DNA of 64,000 nt from Tumebacillus permanentifrigoris (lineage in GTDB: Bacteria; Bacillota; Bacilli; Tumebacillales; Tumebacillaceae), in contig NZ_QGGL01000005.1 of the NCBI RefSeq assembly GCF_003148565.1, forward strand, positions 215,329-279,328, read 5' to 3'. Shown here piece after piece: positions 9,383 to 17,892 of the stretch. Within the stretch, counting starts at the first letter, position 1, and every line of letters starts with the position of its first letter. The position numbers and the translations under genes were made by a program. The notes under the pieces are model-generated. The model was not told where the DNA came from and ran no database searches. It saw nothing but the letters and a program-made list of their open reading frames with translations.

Positions 9383-9457
9383 CGAAGTCATCCCTCCTCT
9401 CAGGTATAAGATATGCCTGAGAAAGTGGACTTGCCTTCCGCACCTGTCATGATTCGC

Positions 9458-10792
9458 TTATTTGCTGAGCACACCGTTCATCAGGCGCGCCGGTACGATG
9501 TCGAGTGCAACCACATCGTCATAGCTTTCGCGCTTGACGACGAGGTCCGCGTGACCGTTCTGTACGAAGACAACGGCCGGGCGCGCGATGCGGTTGTAAT
9601 TGGATGCCATCGAGTAGTTGTACGCCCCTGTGCTGGAGACCGCGAGGATGTCGCCCGCTTGCACCGCTGGGAGTTTCGCATCCCAGATCAGCATATCGCC
9701 CGACTCACAGGCCTTGCCTGCAATCGACACCACTTCGGATGGCACCTCCGTCGCACGGTTCGCCAACATCGCTTCATACACCGCTTGGTACAACGCTGGA
9801 CGCGGGTTATCCGCCATACCGCCGTTGACCGACACATACTTGCGCACGCCTGGAATGTCCTTGCTCGACCCGACCGTATACAGCGTCGTGCCCGCATTGC
9901 CGACGATTGAGCGGCCCGGTTCGATCACCACTTCTGGATACTCCAAACCCAGACGGTCAAAGGAAGCCTTCACCGCCGTGGCAATCGCCTCGATGTATTC
10001 CTGGATCTGCAGCGGTGCGTCCTCCTCTGTATAGCGGATGCCAAACCCACCGCCGACATTGAAGACGGTCAGATCCTGCGCCGCCCATTCCTGCACAGCC
10101 TGCGCGTAAAACTTGGCGACGATATCGATCGCCAGCTTGAAGCCCTCGGTCTCAAAAATCTGCGAACCGATATGCGAATGCAAGCCGACCAAGCGCACAC
10201 CCTTGGTCTGCACAGCCTGCTTCACCGCCTGTTCCGCCGCTCCGCTCGACAGGTCGAATCCGAACTTGGAGTCTTCCTTGCCCGTGGAAATGTATTCATG
10301 CGTGTGTACTTCCACACCCGGCGCTAACCGCAACAAGACATCTGCGACAACGCCCTGTTGCACCGCCAAGGCCCCGAGAAGTGCGAGTTCATGGAAGTTG
10401 TCGACAACAAATGCCCCGATCCCCGCAGCCAACGCTTGCTCAATCTCATCCGGGGTCTTGTTGTTGCCGTGGAAATGGATCAATTCCGGCGGGAAGTTTG
10501 CTTTCAAGGCGGTGTGCAGTTCCCCACCCGACACCACGTCCAGCGCCAACCCTTCCTCTGCGACGAGACGGCACATCGCCAGCGTGCAAAACGCCTTGGA
10601 CGCGTAGGCCACTTCGTAGCGCAGCCCGGTGGTTTCCCACGCAGCTTTGTACGCGCGCATCGTATCGCGCATCAATTGCTCATCAAACACATACAGGGGC
10701 GTACCGAATTTCGAGACCAACTCCGTGGAATCCACGCCGCCAATCTCCAAATGCCCCTTTTCATTCACCCGACTCGTCCCGTGCAAAAACAT
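9458..10792 (-). CDS. lysA: Diaminopimelate decarboxylase
   Basis: The 444-residue PLP enzyme converts meso-diaminopimelate to L-lysine, the last step of lysine synthesis. The PLP lysine is in VAYASKAFCT (K66). HSHIGSQI, NVGGGFGIRY, EPGRSIVGNAG and the CESGD active-site segment near the C-terminus are all present. It is preceded by a lysine riboswitch and attenuator, so high lysine should stop its transcription. It sits downstream of spoVAF on the same strand, close to sporulation genes as in Bacillus. Confidence 0.97.
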   Translation of the reverse strand: MFLHGTSRVNEKGHLEIGGVDSTELVSKFGTPLYVFDEQLMRDTMRAYKAAWETTGLRYEVAYASKAFCTLAMCRLVAEEGLALDVVSGGELHTALKANFPPELIHFHGNNKTPDEIEQALAAGIGAFVVDNFHELALLGALAVQQGVVADVLLRLAPGVEVHTHEYISTGKEDSKFGFDLSSGAAEQAVKQAVQTKGVRLVGLHSHIGSQIFETEGFKLAIDIVAKFYAQAVQEWAAQDLTVFNVGGGFGIRYTEEDAPLQIQEYIEAIATAVKASFDRLGLEYPEVVIEPGRSIVGNAGTTLYTVGSSKDIPGVRKYVSVNGGMADNPRPALYQAVYEAMLANRATEVPSEVVSIAGKACESGDMLIWDAKLPAVQAGDILAVSSTGAYNYSMASNYNRIARPAVVFVQNGHADLVVKRESYDDVVALDIVPARLMNGVLSK

Positions 10793-10821
10793 GTGGCTGT
10801 CGTCCCCTCTCGTATGAAAAA

Positions 10822-10850
10822 ACGGTCGACGAGTGGAAGTCGTCGACCGT
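10822..10850 (-). terminator. Attenuator hairpin of the lysine riboswitch
   Basis: ACGGTCGACGA pairs with TCGTCGACCGT around a 7-base loop on the minus strand, followed by six T. It lies 29 bases before the lysA start. Confidence 0.88.
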
Positions 10851-10869
10851 TGCTGGTTCTGTATGACGT

Positions 10870-11088
10870 CCTCATCATCCCGTGGTGTGAAGATAGCTCA
10901 TCGCCACTGGGTTGGGATGCCCATAGGCGACAGTCCGACATTTCTTCAATGTCGACCCAGCAGAGGAAGGTTGGTGCCTTCCTCCACTTCGGCGGTCGTC
11001 CTTTCCCGACTGCTCATCAGTGACCATCACTTCACAAGTCGATACTCTTACTACCCGCGCCTCTACCTCACCAGTAAAACAGATGAGG
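10870..11088 (-). promoter_or_regulatory. Lysine riboswitch (L box)
   Basis: Minus strand shows the L-box blocks GGTAGAGGCGCGGGTAGTAA, GGGAAAGG, CGCCGAAGTGG, CTGGGTCGACATTGAAG and GGACTGTC in the expected order. CCTCATC (5' end) and GATGAGG (3' end) close a P1 stem. A terminator follows before lysA, so lysine binding is expected to cause premature termination. Confidence 0.93.
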
Positions 11089-11117
11089 ATACGATACTCG
11101 TTTATTTAGTTGTGCTT

Positions 11118-11146
11118 ATTATACAAAGTTTTATGTGTCAATGCAA
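11118..11146 (-). promoter_or_regulatory. Probable sigma-A promoter of lysA
   Basis: Minus strand TTGCAT, 17-base spacer, TATAAT, ending about 30 bases before the lysine aptamer. Confidence 0.65.
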
Positions 11147-11177
11147 TGCAGGATATGCAGTCAGAGCAAAAATCGTG

Positions 11178-12683
11178 CTAATTCGGCTGACGATCTTTGT
11201 CCCGCGGATGGACGATGGAGGGGCGCATCGCTTTCCCACGCATCGGGGCACGGACGAGGATGTTCAGCATCGCCTTGGCATTGAACGGGATCAACGGCCA
11301 GAGGTACGGACGGTTGATCGATTTGGTCGTCAGTAGCATCAGCGCCCACAGCCCGACGGCGATCACCAGCCCAATCCAGTCAAACACCCCGACAGCGAAG
11401 ATGAAGATCATTCCGCAAAGCTTATTGGCCATCGACAACTCATAACTTGGCGTGGCAAACGTCCCAATCGCTGAGACGGCGAGATAGAGGATCGTCTCTG
11501 GGGAGAACAGCCCCACCTTCACCGCGATGTCACCGATCAACACGGCGGCGACCAAGCCCATCGCGGTGGCAAGCGGTGTTGGCGTGTGTATGGCCGCCAT
11601 CCGCATCAAGTCGATCCCGATCTCGGCAATCAAGAACTGCAAGATGATCGGAATCGCCCCGACCGTCTCTGGCCCGAGAAACTCAAGCTGTGTCGGCATC
11701 CATTCGCGGTGAATCAGTGTGAAGAGAATCCATAGCGGAATCAGGAACATCGACGTCAGAATCCCCGCGAAACGAATCCAGCGGATGTACACCCCGATGA
11801 TCGGATTCTCGCGGAATTCCTCGGCGTGTTGCACATGGTGAAACAGAGTTGTCGGCGTGATCATGACGGACGGAGACGTATCGACGTAGACCAACACATG
11901 CCCCTCCAACAGATGGTTCGCCGCGACATCCGGTCGTTCTGTATAGCGGACAACCGGGTACGGGTTGTATCGATTTTTACGGATCAGAAATTCCTCGACG
12001 GTCTTCTCCGACATCGGAATTCCGTCGATCTCAATCTTGCTGAGCCGATGCTTGATCTCTTTTACGAGTTCCAAATCGGCTACGTCTTGGATATAAGCGA
12101 CACAGACGTCCGTCTTGGAACGAGTTCCGATCTTGAGGGTTTCCATCCGCAAGCGTGGGTCGCGGATCCGGCGGCGGGTCAGGACACAGTTTTGCACCAT
12201 CGTCTCCACAAAGCCATCCCGCGAACCGCGCACCACCCGCTCCAACTCCGGCTCGCTCGGCGTCCGTGCCGGGTAACTGCGGGCATCGATGAGAAACGCC
12301 TGCTCATATCCGTCGACCAAGAGACAGGTCTGCCCAGACAGGATCGCCGTGAAGATCTGGTCGGACGTATCCACCTTCTCGACTTGGACGTGTGGCAAGT
12401 AGGTCTTGAACAGCTTGTCGAACGCATCGACAGCCAGTTGTTCACGCTTGAGCGTCGAGAGATTGCGCAACAATTCATCGAGGATGTCATCCTTGACAAA
12501 TCCGTTGATGTAGATCATGCACATGTCGTGCCCCGCAAATGACAACTCGCGCTTGACCATGTCGAAGCTCTGTCCGATGCCCAGCACTCGCTCGAAGAAC
12601 TTCAGATTCTCCGACAGTCGTTTGTGCAGCGGCAACTTCTGGTCTGCTGGTGGTATGTCGATATCAGTGCGAATCTGCGGCAT
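11178..12683 (-). CDS. spoVAF: Stage V sporulation protein AF (GerA-type membrane protein)
   Basis: A GerA/SpoVAF family protein of about 501 residues. A large hydrophilic N-terminal region (1-280) carries family segments such as FAGHDMCMIYINGFVKD, LVDGYEQAFLIDAR and VVRGSRDGFVE. The C-terminal half has about five transmembrane helices. In Bacillus it belongs to the SpoVA system of the inner spore membrane. The GTG at 12695 is possible, but GGAG is 11 bases before the ATG at 12683, so I use that. It overlaps spoVAEa by 20 bases and is the last gene of the operon, ahead of lysA. Confidence 0.93.
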   Translation of the reverse strand: MPQIRTDIDIPPADQKLPLHKRLSENLKFFERVLGIGQSFDMVKRELSFAGHDMCMIYINGFVKDDILDELLRNLSTLKREQLAVDAFDKLFKTYLPHVQVEKVDTSDQIFTAILSGQTCLLVDGYEQAFLIDARSYPARTPSEPELERVVRGSRDGFVETMVQNCVLTRRRIRDPRLRMETLKIGTRSKTDVCVAYIQDVADLELVKEIKHRLSKIEIDGIPMSEKTVEEFLIRKNRYNPYPVVRYTERPDVAANHLLEGHVLVYVDTSPSVMITPTTLFHHVQHAEEFRENPIIGVYIRWIRFAGILTSMFLIPLWILFTLIHREWMPTQLEFLGPETVGAIPIILQFLIAEIGIDLMRMAAIHTPTPLATAMGLVAAVLIGDIAVKVGLFSPETILYLAVSAIGTFATPSYELSMANKLCGMIFIFAVGVFDWIGLVIAVGLWALMLLTTKSINRPYLWPLIPFNAKAMLNILVRAPMRGKAMRPSIVHPRDKDRQPN

Positions 12684-13266
12684 CTTCAATTCCACTCCGT
12701 TTCAGGATTTCTAAAAAGGCCGCTTTCGTAATCGGCGCGCCCTTCATAAAATGATCCTTGCCTTGCATTTTTCCGATGTCACCGACGCCGACGATGATCG
12801 GGATGTTGCAGTCTGTCAACACATCGACCGTATCGCCATAGACCACGCCATCGGCGCTTTTTACCGGAATCCCGTCCTTGTCCACACCATCCTGAATCAG
12901 TCGCAAGTTCTGGTCGATCGAAAAATCCACGTGGACCCCTTCGACAAAAGGCGTGTTCGAGGCGACCGCAACGGCCCCTAACACCTCGATGTCCGGATGC
13001 TTGCTGAGGTACTCGATCGCTTGTTCGCCGAGGCCAAAGTCCCCGTTGCCATTGTCATCGAACATGACGACGACCGGATCGTGCTTGGCGTGCTTGACCA
13101 GATTCACGATCTGCTCGCCGTCCAGCGGCGTCGGGTTGCCAGACGAACGGGAGATCACGCGGCAACCGACTTGCGACGCCGCTTCCTCCACGGCACGTCG
13201 TGCCACTTGGTCGCCGTCTGTTACCACAATTACCCTGCGCTTGCCCGTCTCTTGGTGTTGAGCCAT
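12664..13266 (-). CDS. spoVAEA: Stage V sporulation protein AEa
   Basis: The 200-residue soluble protein starts with a Rossmann-like segment RRVIVVTDGDQVARRAVEEA and contains SSGNPTPLDGEQ and VVVMFDDNGNGDFGLGE, typical of SpoVAEa. It is needed with the other SpoVA proteins for the calcium-dipicolinate channel of the spore inner membrane. AAGGAG stands about 8 bases before the start. It lies 27 bases after spoVAEb and overlaps spoVAF. Confidence 0.92.
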   Translation of the reverse strand: MAQHQETGKRRVIVVTDGDQVARRAVEEAASQVGCRVISRSSGNPTPLDGEQIVNLVKHAKHDPVVVMFDDNGNGDFGLGEQAIEYLSKHPDIEVLGAVAVASNTPFVEGVHVDFSIDQNLRLIQDGVDKDGIPVKSADGVVYGDTVDVLTDCNIPIIVGVGDIGKMQGKDHFMKGAPITKAAFLEILKRSGIEDAADSH

Positions 13267-13293
13267 TCTACACTCACTCCTTTTGGTCGATGA

Positions 13294-13656
13294 TTACCCC
13301 TTCGGTCGGAACAGTAACGCTGCGAAAAACGAAAAGACGATCGCGGCCGAAATCCCTGCCGATGTCACTTCAAAAATCCCCGTGATCAAACCGACGATGC
13401 CGTGCTGCTCGGCCTCTGCCATCGCACCGTGTACCAAGGCGTTGCCAAATGATGTGATCGGCACCGTGGCACCCGCCCCTGCAAACTTGATCAGTGGTTC
13501 GTAGAGGCCCAATCCGTCCAACAGCGCCCCCGAGCACACCAGAACTGTCATCACGTGCGCAGGCGTCAACTTTGTCAGGTCCATCAACAGCTGTCCGATC
13601 ACACAGATCCCGCCGCCGATCACAAACGCCCAGACAAAAGTCATGGAGAACGTCAT
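13294..13656 (-). CDS. spoVAEB: Stage V sporulation protein AEb
   Basis: A 120-residue membrane protein with four hydrophobic helices and the conserved [14 protein letters not shown] and [11 protein letters not shown] segments. Its paralogue SpoVAC in this operon shares the same pattern. I start it at the ATG at 13656, where GAGGGGGAG lies 6 bases upstream; this ATG overlaps the spoVAD stop as ATGA, indicating translational coupling. The upstream extension to 13698 has no ribosome site. SpoVAEb takes part in dipicolinate movement. Confidence 0.92.
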   Translation of the reverse strand: MTFSMTFVWAFVIGGGICVIGQLLMDLTKLTPAHVMTVLVCSGALLDGLGLYEPLIKFAGAGATVPITSFGNALVHGAMAEAEQHGIVGLITGIFEVTSAGISAAIVFSFFAALLFRPKG

Positions 13657-14669
13657 GTCTCGCTCCCCCTCTCGATCACGACTGCGTGCGCCACACACGG
13701 GATCGATTCACCCTGTTGACTGGACAGTGGAGAGAGCAAAGCGCCTGTTGCACAGACGAGGATGCGCCCGAACTCGCCTTGTTGCATCCGGCGCATCAAG
13801 TGTCCAAACGTGACCACCCCGCAACAGGCGCACCCAGAGCCACCCGAGAACACTTCCGGCTGGTCTGGGTCAAAAATCAAAATGCCGCAGTCCTTGAACT
13901 TGTCGCCTAAGTACAGCCCCTGCTCCTCCAGCAACTCTGCCGCCAGCGGATGTCCGACGCGCGCGAGGTCGCCTGTGACGATCAGATCGTATTCGTCAAC
14001 CGTGCGCCCCGTGTCCTGAAAGTGGCGCCAGATCGTGTCGGCCGCAGCCGGTGCCATCGCAGGGCCCATCTCAAACGGATTTTTGATGCCGAAGTCGACC
14101 ACTTTGCCGATCGTCGCGTGTGTGATGCGCGGCCCAAGCCCCGATTTGGAGACGATCGCCGCCGCTCCGCCCGTGACGGTGCACTGCGCCGAGGGCGGCT
14201 TTTGCCCCCCATACTCGGTCGGATAGCGGAACTGCCGCTCTGCCGTCGAGTTGTGGCTAGCGGTGGCGGCGATCGCATGTGTCGCGAATCCGCTGTCTAC
14301 AGTCAGCGCGGCCAGCGCCAACCCCTCCATCGAGGTTGAGCAGGCGCCGAACAGTCCCAGAAACGGCACCGCCAGCGTGCGGGCGCTGAAGTTGGCGGTG
14401 ATGATCTGGTTGAGCAAGTCTCCTGCAAACATCACATCGATCTGCTCGCGAGTGACGTTCGCTTTGCGCATCGCGATCTGCACCGCCTCTTCCAAAAAGC
14501 GGCGTTCCGCCTTCTCCCACGACTCTTGTCCAAAATACGCGTCCTCGTTGATCTCATCAAAGTCCATCGCCAACGGCCCTTTGCCTTCCCTTGGCCCGAC
14601 GATTACACCTGTGCCTTGCAGGACGGGCTTTGAATCAAACTGCCAAGTCTGTTTCCCGATCAATGGCAT
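13653..14669 (-). CDS. spoVAD: Stage V sporulation protein AD
   Basis: The 338-residue thiolase-fold protein shows [15 protein letters not shown] at the position of a thiolase nucleophile, [11 protein letters not shown] and [15 protein letters not shown] near the C-terminus. SpoVAD binds dipicolinic acid during loading of the developing spore. It follows spoVAC by 21 bases and overlaps spoVAEb by 4 bases. Confidence 0.95.
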   Translation of the reverse strand: MPLIGKQTWQFDSKPVLQGTGVIVGPREGKGPLAMDFDEINEDAYFGQESWEKAERRFLEEAVQIAMRKANVTREQIDVMFAGDLLNQIITANFSARTLAVPFLGLFGACSTSMEGLALAALTVDSGFATHAIAATASHNSTAERQFRYPTEYGGQKPPSAQCTVTGGAAAIVSKSGLGPRITHATIGKVVDFGIKNPFEMGPAMAPAAADTIWRHFQDTGRTVDEYDLIVTGDLARVGHPLAAELLEEQGLYLGDKFKDCGILIFDPDQPEVFSGGSGCACCGVVTFGHLMRRMQQGEFGRILVCATGALLSPLSSQQGESIPCVAHAVVIERGSET

Positions 14670-14690
14670 CTCCGCACCCCTCCTCTCGTG

Positions 14691-15149
14691 TCAGCTCGCC
14701 AGATGGAACAAATGCTTGACCAAGGCAATCACAAACGCGGCTACCGTGCCAAACACGATCACGGGGCCCGCTAATTTAAACATCTGTCCACCCACGCCCA
14801 GCACAAGCCCTTCGCTGCGATGTTCGATCGCAGCCGATGACATCGAGTTGGCGAACCCCGTAACGGGCACCGCCGACCCGGCCCCCGACCATTGGCCGAT
14901 CCGATCGTATACACCCAAGCCCGTCAATAAGACGGCGAGGAAGATCAGCACGGCGACCGTCGGGTTGCCGGCGTTTTTCTCATTGAAACCGAAGTATGTG
15001 ATAAAGACCTGTTGCAGAAACTGCCCCATCTCACAGATCAGCCCGCCAACCAGAAACGCGCGGATGGAATTGCTGACGACCGGGCGCTTCGGAACGTGCT
15101 GCTTGGCGCGTTTTTGATACTCTTCTTGGCTTTTGACGCCTTGCTTCAC
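14691..15149 (-). CDS. spoVAC: Stage V sporulation protein AC
   Basis: A 152-residue membrane protein with a charged N-terminus and about four transmembrane helices; FLVGGLICEMGQ and GAGSAVPVTGFANSMSS are SpoVAC signatures. In Bacillus SpoVAC acts as a mechanosensitive channel that releases dipicolinate on germination. GAAGGAGGAG precedes the start. It is the first gene here: spoVAA and spoVAB, which precede it in Bacillus, are absent from this locus. A terminator lies just upstream, so it needs its own promoter, probably forespore-specific (sigma-G), which I could not place with confidence. Confidence 0.94.
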   Translation of the reverse strand: MKQGVKSQEEYQKRAKQHVPKRPVVSNSIRAFLVGGLICEMGQFLQQVFITYFGFNEKNAGNPTVAVLIFLAVLLTGLGVYDRIGQWSGAGSAVPVTGFANSMSSAAIEHRSEGLVLGVGGQMFKLAGPVIVFGTVAAFVIALVKHLFHLAS

Positions 15150-15214
15150 AACAGCTCCTCCTTCGCCTGAAACCTAGATTCCTGTAGGTGTAGCGTACCC
15201 AGTTCAGCAAAAAA

Positions 15215-15247
15215 GACACCGTCCGGCAGAAGTTGCCGGACGGTGTC
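15215..15247 (-). terminator. Terminator between the spoIIA and spoVA units
   Basis: GACACCGTCCGGCA pairs perfectly with TGCCGGACGGTGTC around a 5-base loop, with six A before and five T after, so it can work in both directions. On the minus strand it closes the spoIIA operon. Confidence 0.9.
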
Positions 15248-15270
15248 CTTTTTGGTAAATCCCCGGTATG

Positions 15271-15426
15271 TCAGACGCGCTTGGCGTTGGTGATACGATC
15301 ATACTTGACTGCGACTTGCTCATACCACCAGTAGTACCCACCTGCACTCGCAGCAAATACACAGAGCGCGACCGCCAGCCAGACGATGCGCAACCTGGAG
15401 CGATGCGTTGCCACCTGTTCCCTCAC
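15271..15426 (-). CDS. Small single-pass membrane protein downstream of sigF, unknown function
   Basis: A 51-codon frame opens with GTG at 15426, 5 bases after AAGGGGTGA, an excellent ribosome site. The peptide has a basic N-terminus (HRSRLR), one hydrophobic segment (about 14-29, VWLAVALCVFAASAGG), then YYWWYEQ and a charged tail ending NAKRV. It follows sigF by 56 bases with no terminator between, and a strong terminator follows it, so it appears to be the fourth gene of the spoIIA operon. That timing would place its synthesis before and during forespore formation. I do not recognise a family. Confidence 0.65.
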   Translation of the reverse strand: MREQVATHRSRLRIVWLAVALCVFAASAGGYYWWYEQVAVKYDRITNAKRV

Positions 15427-15482
15427 TACGTTCACCCCTTACACAAGGCATTCGTTCGTAGTATGGGACGAAGCGCGTGAGC

Positions 15483-16229
15483 TTAACCGAGTTGCTCCCG
15501 AATTTGCTGCATGATTTTCTTTTCCAGACGCGAGACTTGCACTTGTGAGATGCCGAGCACCTCTGCTACCTCCGCCTGTGTCTTGTCGCGGAAGAAGCGG
15601 AGGAAGACGATCAGGCGCTCTCGTTCGGGCAAACGGGTGAGCGCATCGTGCAGGGCGAGCTTGTCGAACCACTTGTTCTGCGCCTCGTCGGAGATTTGAT
15701 CCATCAGGTAGATCGGGTCCCCGTCGTTTTCGAACACCGTCTCATGGATGGAGGCCGGTTGACGCATCGCTTCTTGGGCGAACACCACCTCGGTCGGCTC
15801 CATGCCCAGCGCTTCCGCCACCTCGTTGATGTGCGGTTGGCGACCGAATTTCTTGGCGAGTTCGTCGCGCATGCGTCGCACTTGGCGGGCGGTCTCCTTC
15901 AGCGAGCGGGAGATCTTCACACTGCCATCGTCGCGCAGGAAGCGCTGAATCTCACCGATGATCATCGGCACAGCATAGGTCGAAAAGCGGACATCATACG
16001 AGAGGTCGAACTTGTCGATCGCCTTCATCAATCCGATACAGCCGATCTGGAACAGATCGTCCGGTTCATACCCCCGGTTTAGGAAGCGTTGCACGACCGA
16101 CCAGACCAGTCGCTGGTTGCTCAAGACCAGCGATTCGCGGGCTGAATCATCACCGGCTTGAGAATTGCGGATCAGCTCTTTGACCTGCACATCCGAATAT
16201 TTTTGATTTGGAGTTGTTGTCTTCTCCAT
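15483..16229 (-). CDS. sigF: RNA polymerase sigma-F factor
   Basis: The 248-residue sigma-70 family factor directs forespore transcription after asymmetric division. The region 2 core (YEPDDLFQIGCIGLMKAID) is present, followed by a region 3 and a C-terminal region 4 helix-turn-helix (QAEVAEVLGISQVQVSRLE). It is the third gene of spoIIAA-spoIIAB-sigF and would be held inactive by the anti-sigma factor SpoIIAB encoded 18 bases upstream. Confidence 0.97.
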   Translation of the reverse strand: MEKTTTPNQKYSDVQVKELIRNSQAGDDSARESLVLSNQRLVWSVVQRFLNRGYEPDDLFQIGCIGLMKAIDKFDLSYDVRFSTYAVPMIIGEIQRFLRDDGSVKISRSLKETARQVRRMRDELAKKFGRQPHINEVAEALGMEPTEVVFAQEAMRQPASIHETVFENDGDPIYLMDQISDEAQNKWFDKLALHDALTRLPERERLIVFLRFFRDKTQAEVAEVLGISQVQVSRLEKKIMQQIREQLG

Positions 16230-16247
16230 CAGCTTGTCCCCGCAGCC

Positions 16248-16688
16248 TTAGTGCTTGGCCAACGAATGATTTTTCAGGAATTTCACCATGCGTACACGGG
16301 TGCCCACCCCAGTACGCGAGACGATTTCGATCTCGTCCATGAAATTCTCCATGATCGTGAAGCCCATGCCGGAGCGTTCCATCTCCGGCTTGGATGTGTA
16401 GAGCGGCTCACGCGCTTCGTCGACATTCTCGATGCCGCGGCCTTGGTCTTCGATGATCAATTCGATGTTGCCATCAATGATCGAGCACTCGATGTAGACT
16501 TGTCCTTCTTGCTCTTCATAGCCGTGAATGATCGCGTTGGTCACCGCTTCGGAGACGACCGTCTTGATCTCCGTCAGTTCCTCCACCGTCGGATCGAGTT
16601 GGGAAACAAACGCCGCCACCGTCACGCGGGCGAACGATTCGTTCTGCGAGCGCGCAGAGAATTTCAGTTCCATATGGTTGTTTTGCAT
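16248..16688 (-). CDS. spoIIAB: Anti-sigma-F factor / serine kinase
   Basis: The 146-residue GHKL-type kinase binds and inhibits sigma-F and phosphorylates SpoIIAA. The N-box [11 protein letters not shown] and the G-box stretches [11 protein letters not shown] and RSGMGFTIM bind ATP. Length and motifs match Bacillus SpoIIAB. Its start lies 2 bases after the spoIIAA stop. Confidence 0.97.
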   Translation of the reverse strand: MQNNHMELKFSARSQNESFARVTVAAFVSQLDPTVEELTEIKTVVSEAVTNAIIHGYEEQEGQVYIECSIIDGNIELIIEDQGRGIENVDEAREPLYTSKPEMERSGMGFTIMENFMDEIEIVSRTGVGTRVRMVKFLKNHSLAKH

Positions 16689-16690
16689 GC

Positions 16691-17041
16691 CTACGCCACC
16701 CCCGTCTCAGACAGTGCCATCGATTCGGTGCCAAAGATGCGGATGATCTTTAACATCCCGGACATTTCGAACAATTTGAGCAGTTGGTCGTTGACCGAGC
16801 AGAGCGCCATGCGCCCGCCGCCTGCAGTGACGCGCTTGTAACGGCCGAGGATCACGCCTAGACCAGAGGAATCCATAAAGCCAAGGCCTTCAAAATTCAT
16901 GATCAAATGCGGGGTGCGGTTTCGGTCCAGTTCGCCCTCCACCCGCTCGCGCACCAATTCTGCCGTGTGATGATCCAACTCGCCAGACAGACGGACGATC
17001 AACGTATCGCCGCTGACAGCGGTCTCGATTTGCAAACTCAT
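16691..17041 (-). CDS. spoIIAA: Anti-sigma-F factor antagonist
   Basis: A 116-residue STAS-domain protein that releases sigma-F by binding SpoIIAB when unphosphorylated. The phosphorylated serine is in [13 protein letters not shown] (58-59). I place the start at the ATG at 17041, since GAGGAGGGG lies about 7 bases upstream; the open frame extends to 17191 without another good ribosome site. First gene of the spoIIA operon. Confidence 0.96.
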   Translation of the reverse strand: MSLQIETAVSGDTLIVRLSGELDHHTAELVRERVEGELDRNRTPHLIMNFEGLGFMDSSGLGVILGRYKRVTAGGGRMALCSVNDQLLKLFEMSGMLKIIRIFGTESMALSETGVA

Positions 17042-17130
17042 GTACGGCCCCTCCTCAGGAACAAATTCTGATCTTGGCTGTCTACTTCTACTCCGAATTT
17101 CAAGGTTCCTCCCCCTCGACAAAACGTCTA

Positions 17131-17160
17131 TGCATTCGAGGAATCTTGCTATTTTTCGCG
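17131..17160 (-). promoter_or_regulatory. Candidate sigma-H promoter of the spoIIA operon
   Basis: Minus strand GCGAAAAAT, then about a dozen bases, then CTCGAATGC resembles the sigma-H pattern (AGGAWWT and GAAT). It lies 90-120 bases before spoIIAA and after the terminator of the upstream gene. The match is imperfect; the assignment leans on the known sigma-H control of spoIIA. Confidence 0.35.
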
Positions 17161-17175
17161 GAGGAAAACACAAAA

Positions 17176-17216
17176 ACCCCTCCCGTCGCACTGAACTACC
17201 AGTGTGACCACAAGGG
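17176..17216 (-). terminator. Terminator after the TlpA-type gene
   Basis: Minus strand CCCCT(TGTGGTC)ACACTG pairs with CAGTG(CGACGGG)AGGGG with internal mismatches, followed by TTTTTG. Confidence 0.7.
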
Positions 17217-17231
17217 GCGGTTTTATACGTC

Positions 17232-17780
17232 TCATTGCACTTTTTTCAAAAGAGTTTCGATCCGGTCGCGGGTCAGCGGGCCTTGGATTTTCTCCACGAC
17301 CTTGCCCTTGCGATCGAGCAGGAACGTTGTCGGGATGACCATGATCCCATAGGCGCTGGCCACGCTCCCCTCGGTGTCTAACAAGTTCGGGTACGCGACC
17401 TTGTAGCGCTTGAGGAGTTCGCGGGACACATCGGGTGCATCCTGTTCCGCGAGGTTGACTCCGACAATCTGCACGGAGTCGGCAAAATCGTGCGATGCCT
17501 GTGCCAAGTCGGGCAACTCCTGCCGACAAGGACCACACCAGGAGGCCCAGAAGTTCAGCAGCACCGGCTTGCCCAGATAGTCACCTACTTGGTGTCGCTT
17601 GCCTTCGTAGTCGAGCAACGAAAAATTTGGCGAGACCATCCCGGGGACGGCGGTGGTTGCGCGGGCCACTCCATCCGTTTGGATCAGCGTGCCCTGTGTG
17701 GCAGACGGCCCGCAACCGACGGTGCCGAGCGCCAAGGCGATCACGCCTACGAGACGAGTGATGCGAGGTATGCGGTTCAT
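17232..17780 (-). CDS. TlpA/ResA-family thiol-disulfide oxidoreductase
   Basis: A 182-residue exported thioredoxin-fold protein. The N-terminus is a signal sequence ending near ALGTVGCG, which could be a lipobox-like site, so it may be a lipoprotein. The redox motif CGPC lies in NFWASWCGPCRQELP (about 81), and VIPTTFLLDRKGKVV is the cis-proline segment. Such proteins reduce extracytoplasmic disulfides, for example in cytochrome c maturation or in spore-coat and cortex enzymes; nothing adjacent decides which. The ATG at 17780 follows GGAGG by 9 bases; the frame continues upstream to 17831. Confidence 0.88.
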   Translation of the reverse strand: MNRIPRITRLVGVIALALGTVGCGPSATQGTLIQTDGVARATTAVPGMVSPNFSLLDYEGKRHQVGDYLGKPVLLNFWASWCGPCRQELPDLAQASHDFADSVQIVGVNLAEQDAPDVSRELLKRYKVAYPNLLDTEGSVASAYGIMVIPTTFLLDRKGKVVEKIQGPLTRDRIETLLKKVQ

Positions 17781-17892
17781 GCTGACGTTCCTCCGTTTCG
17801 CAAGTTGCGTTCGGTTCGTTACGTTCAGCATGCCCGATTTTTGGGGGTCCTACCCCAACTCCTCCTATACTTTCCTACTATATAGAAGGTGG

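Noticed and set aside
15150-15214. A sigma-G promoter before spoVAC
   Set aside because: Expected from the biology, but no pair of elements at the right spacing was convincing.
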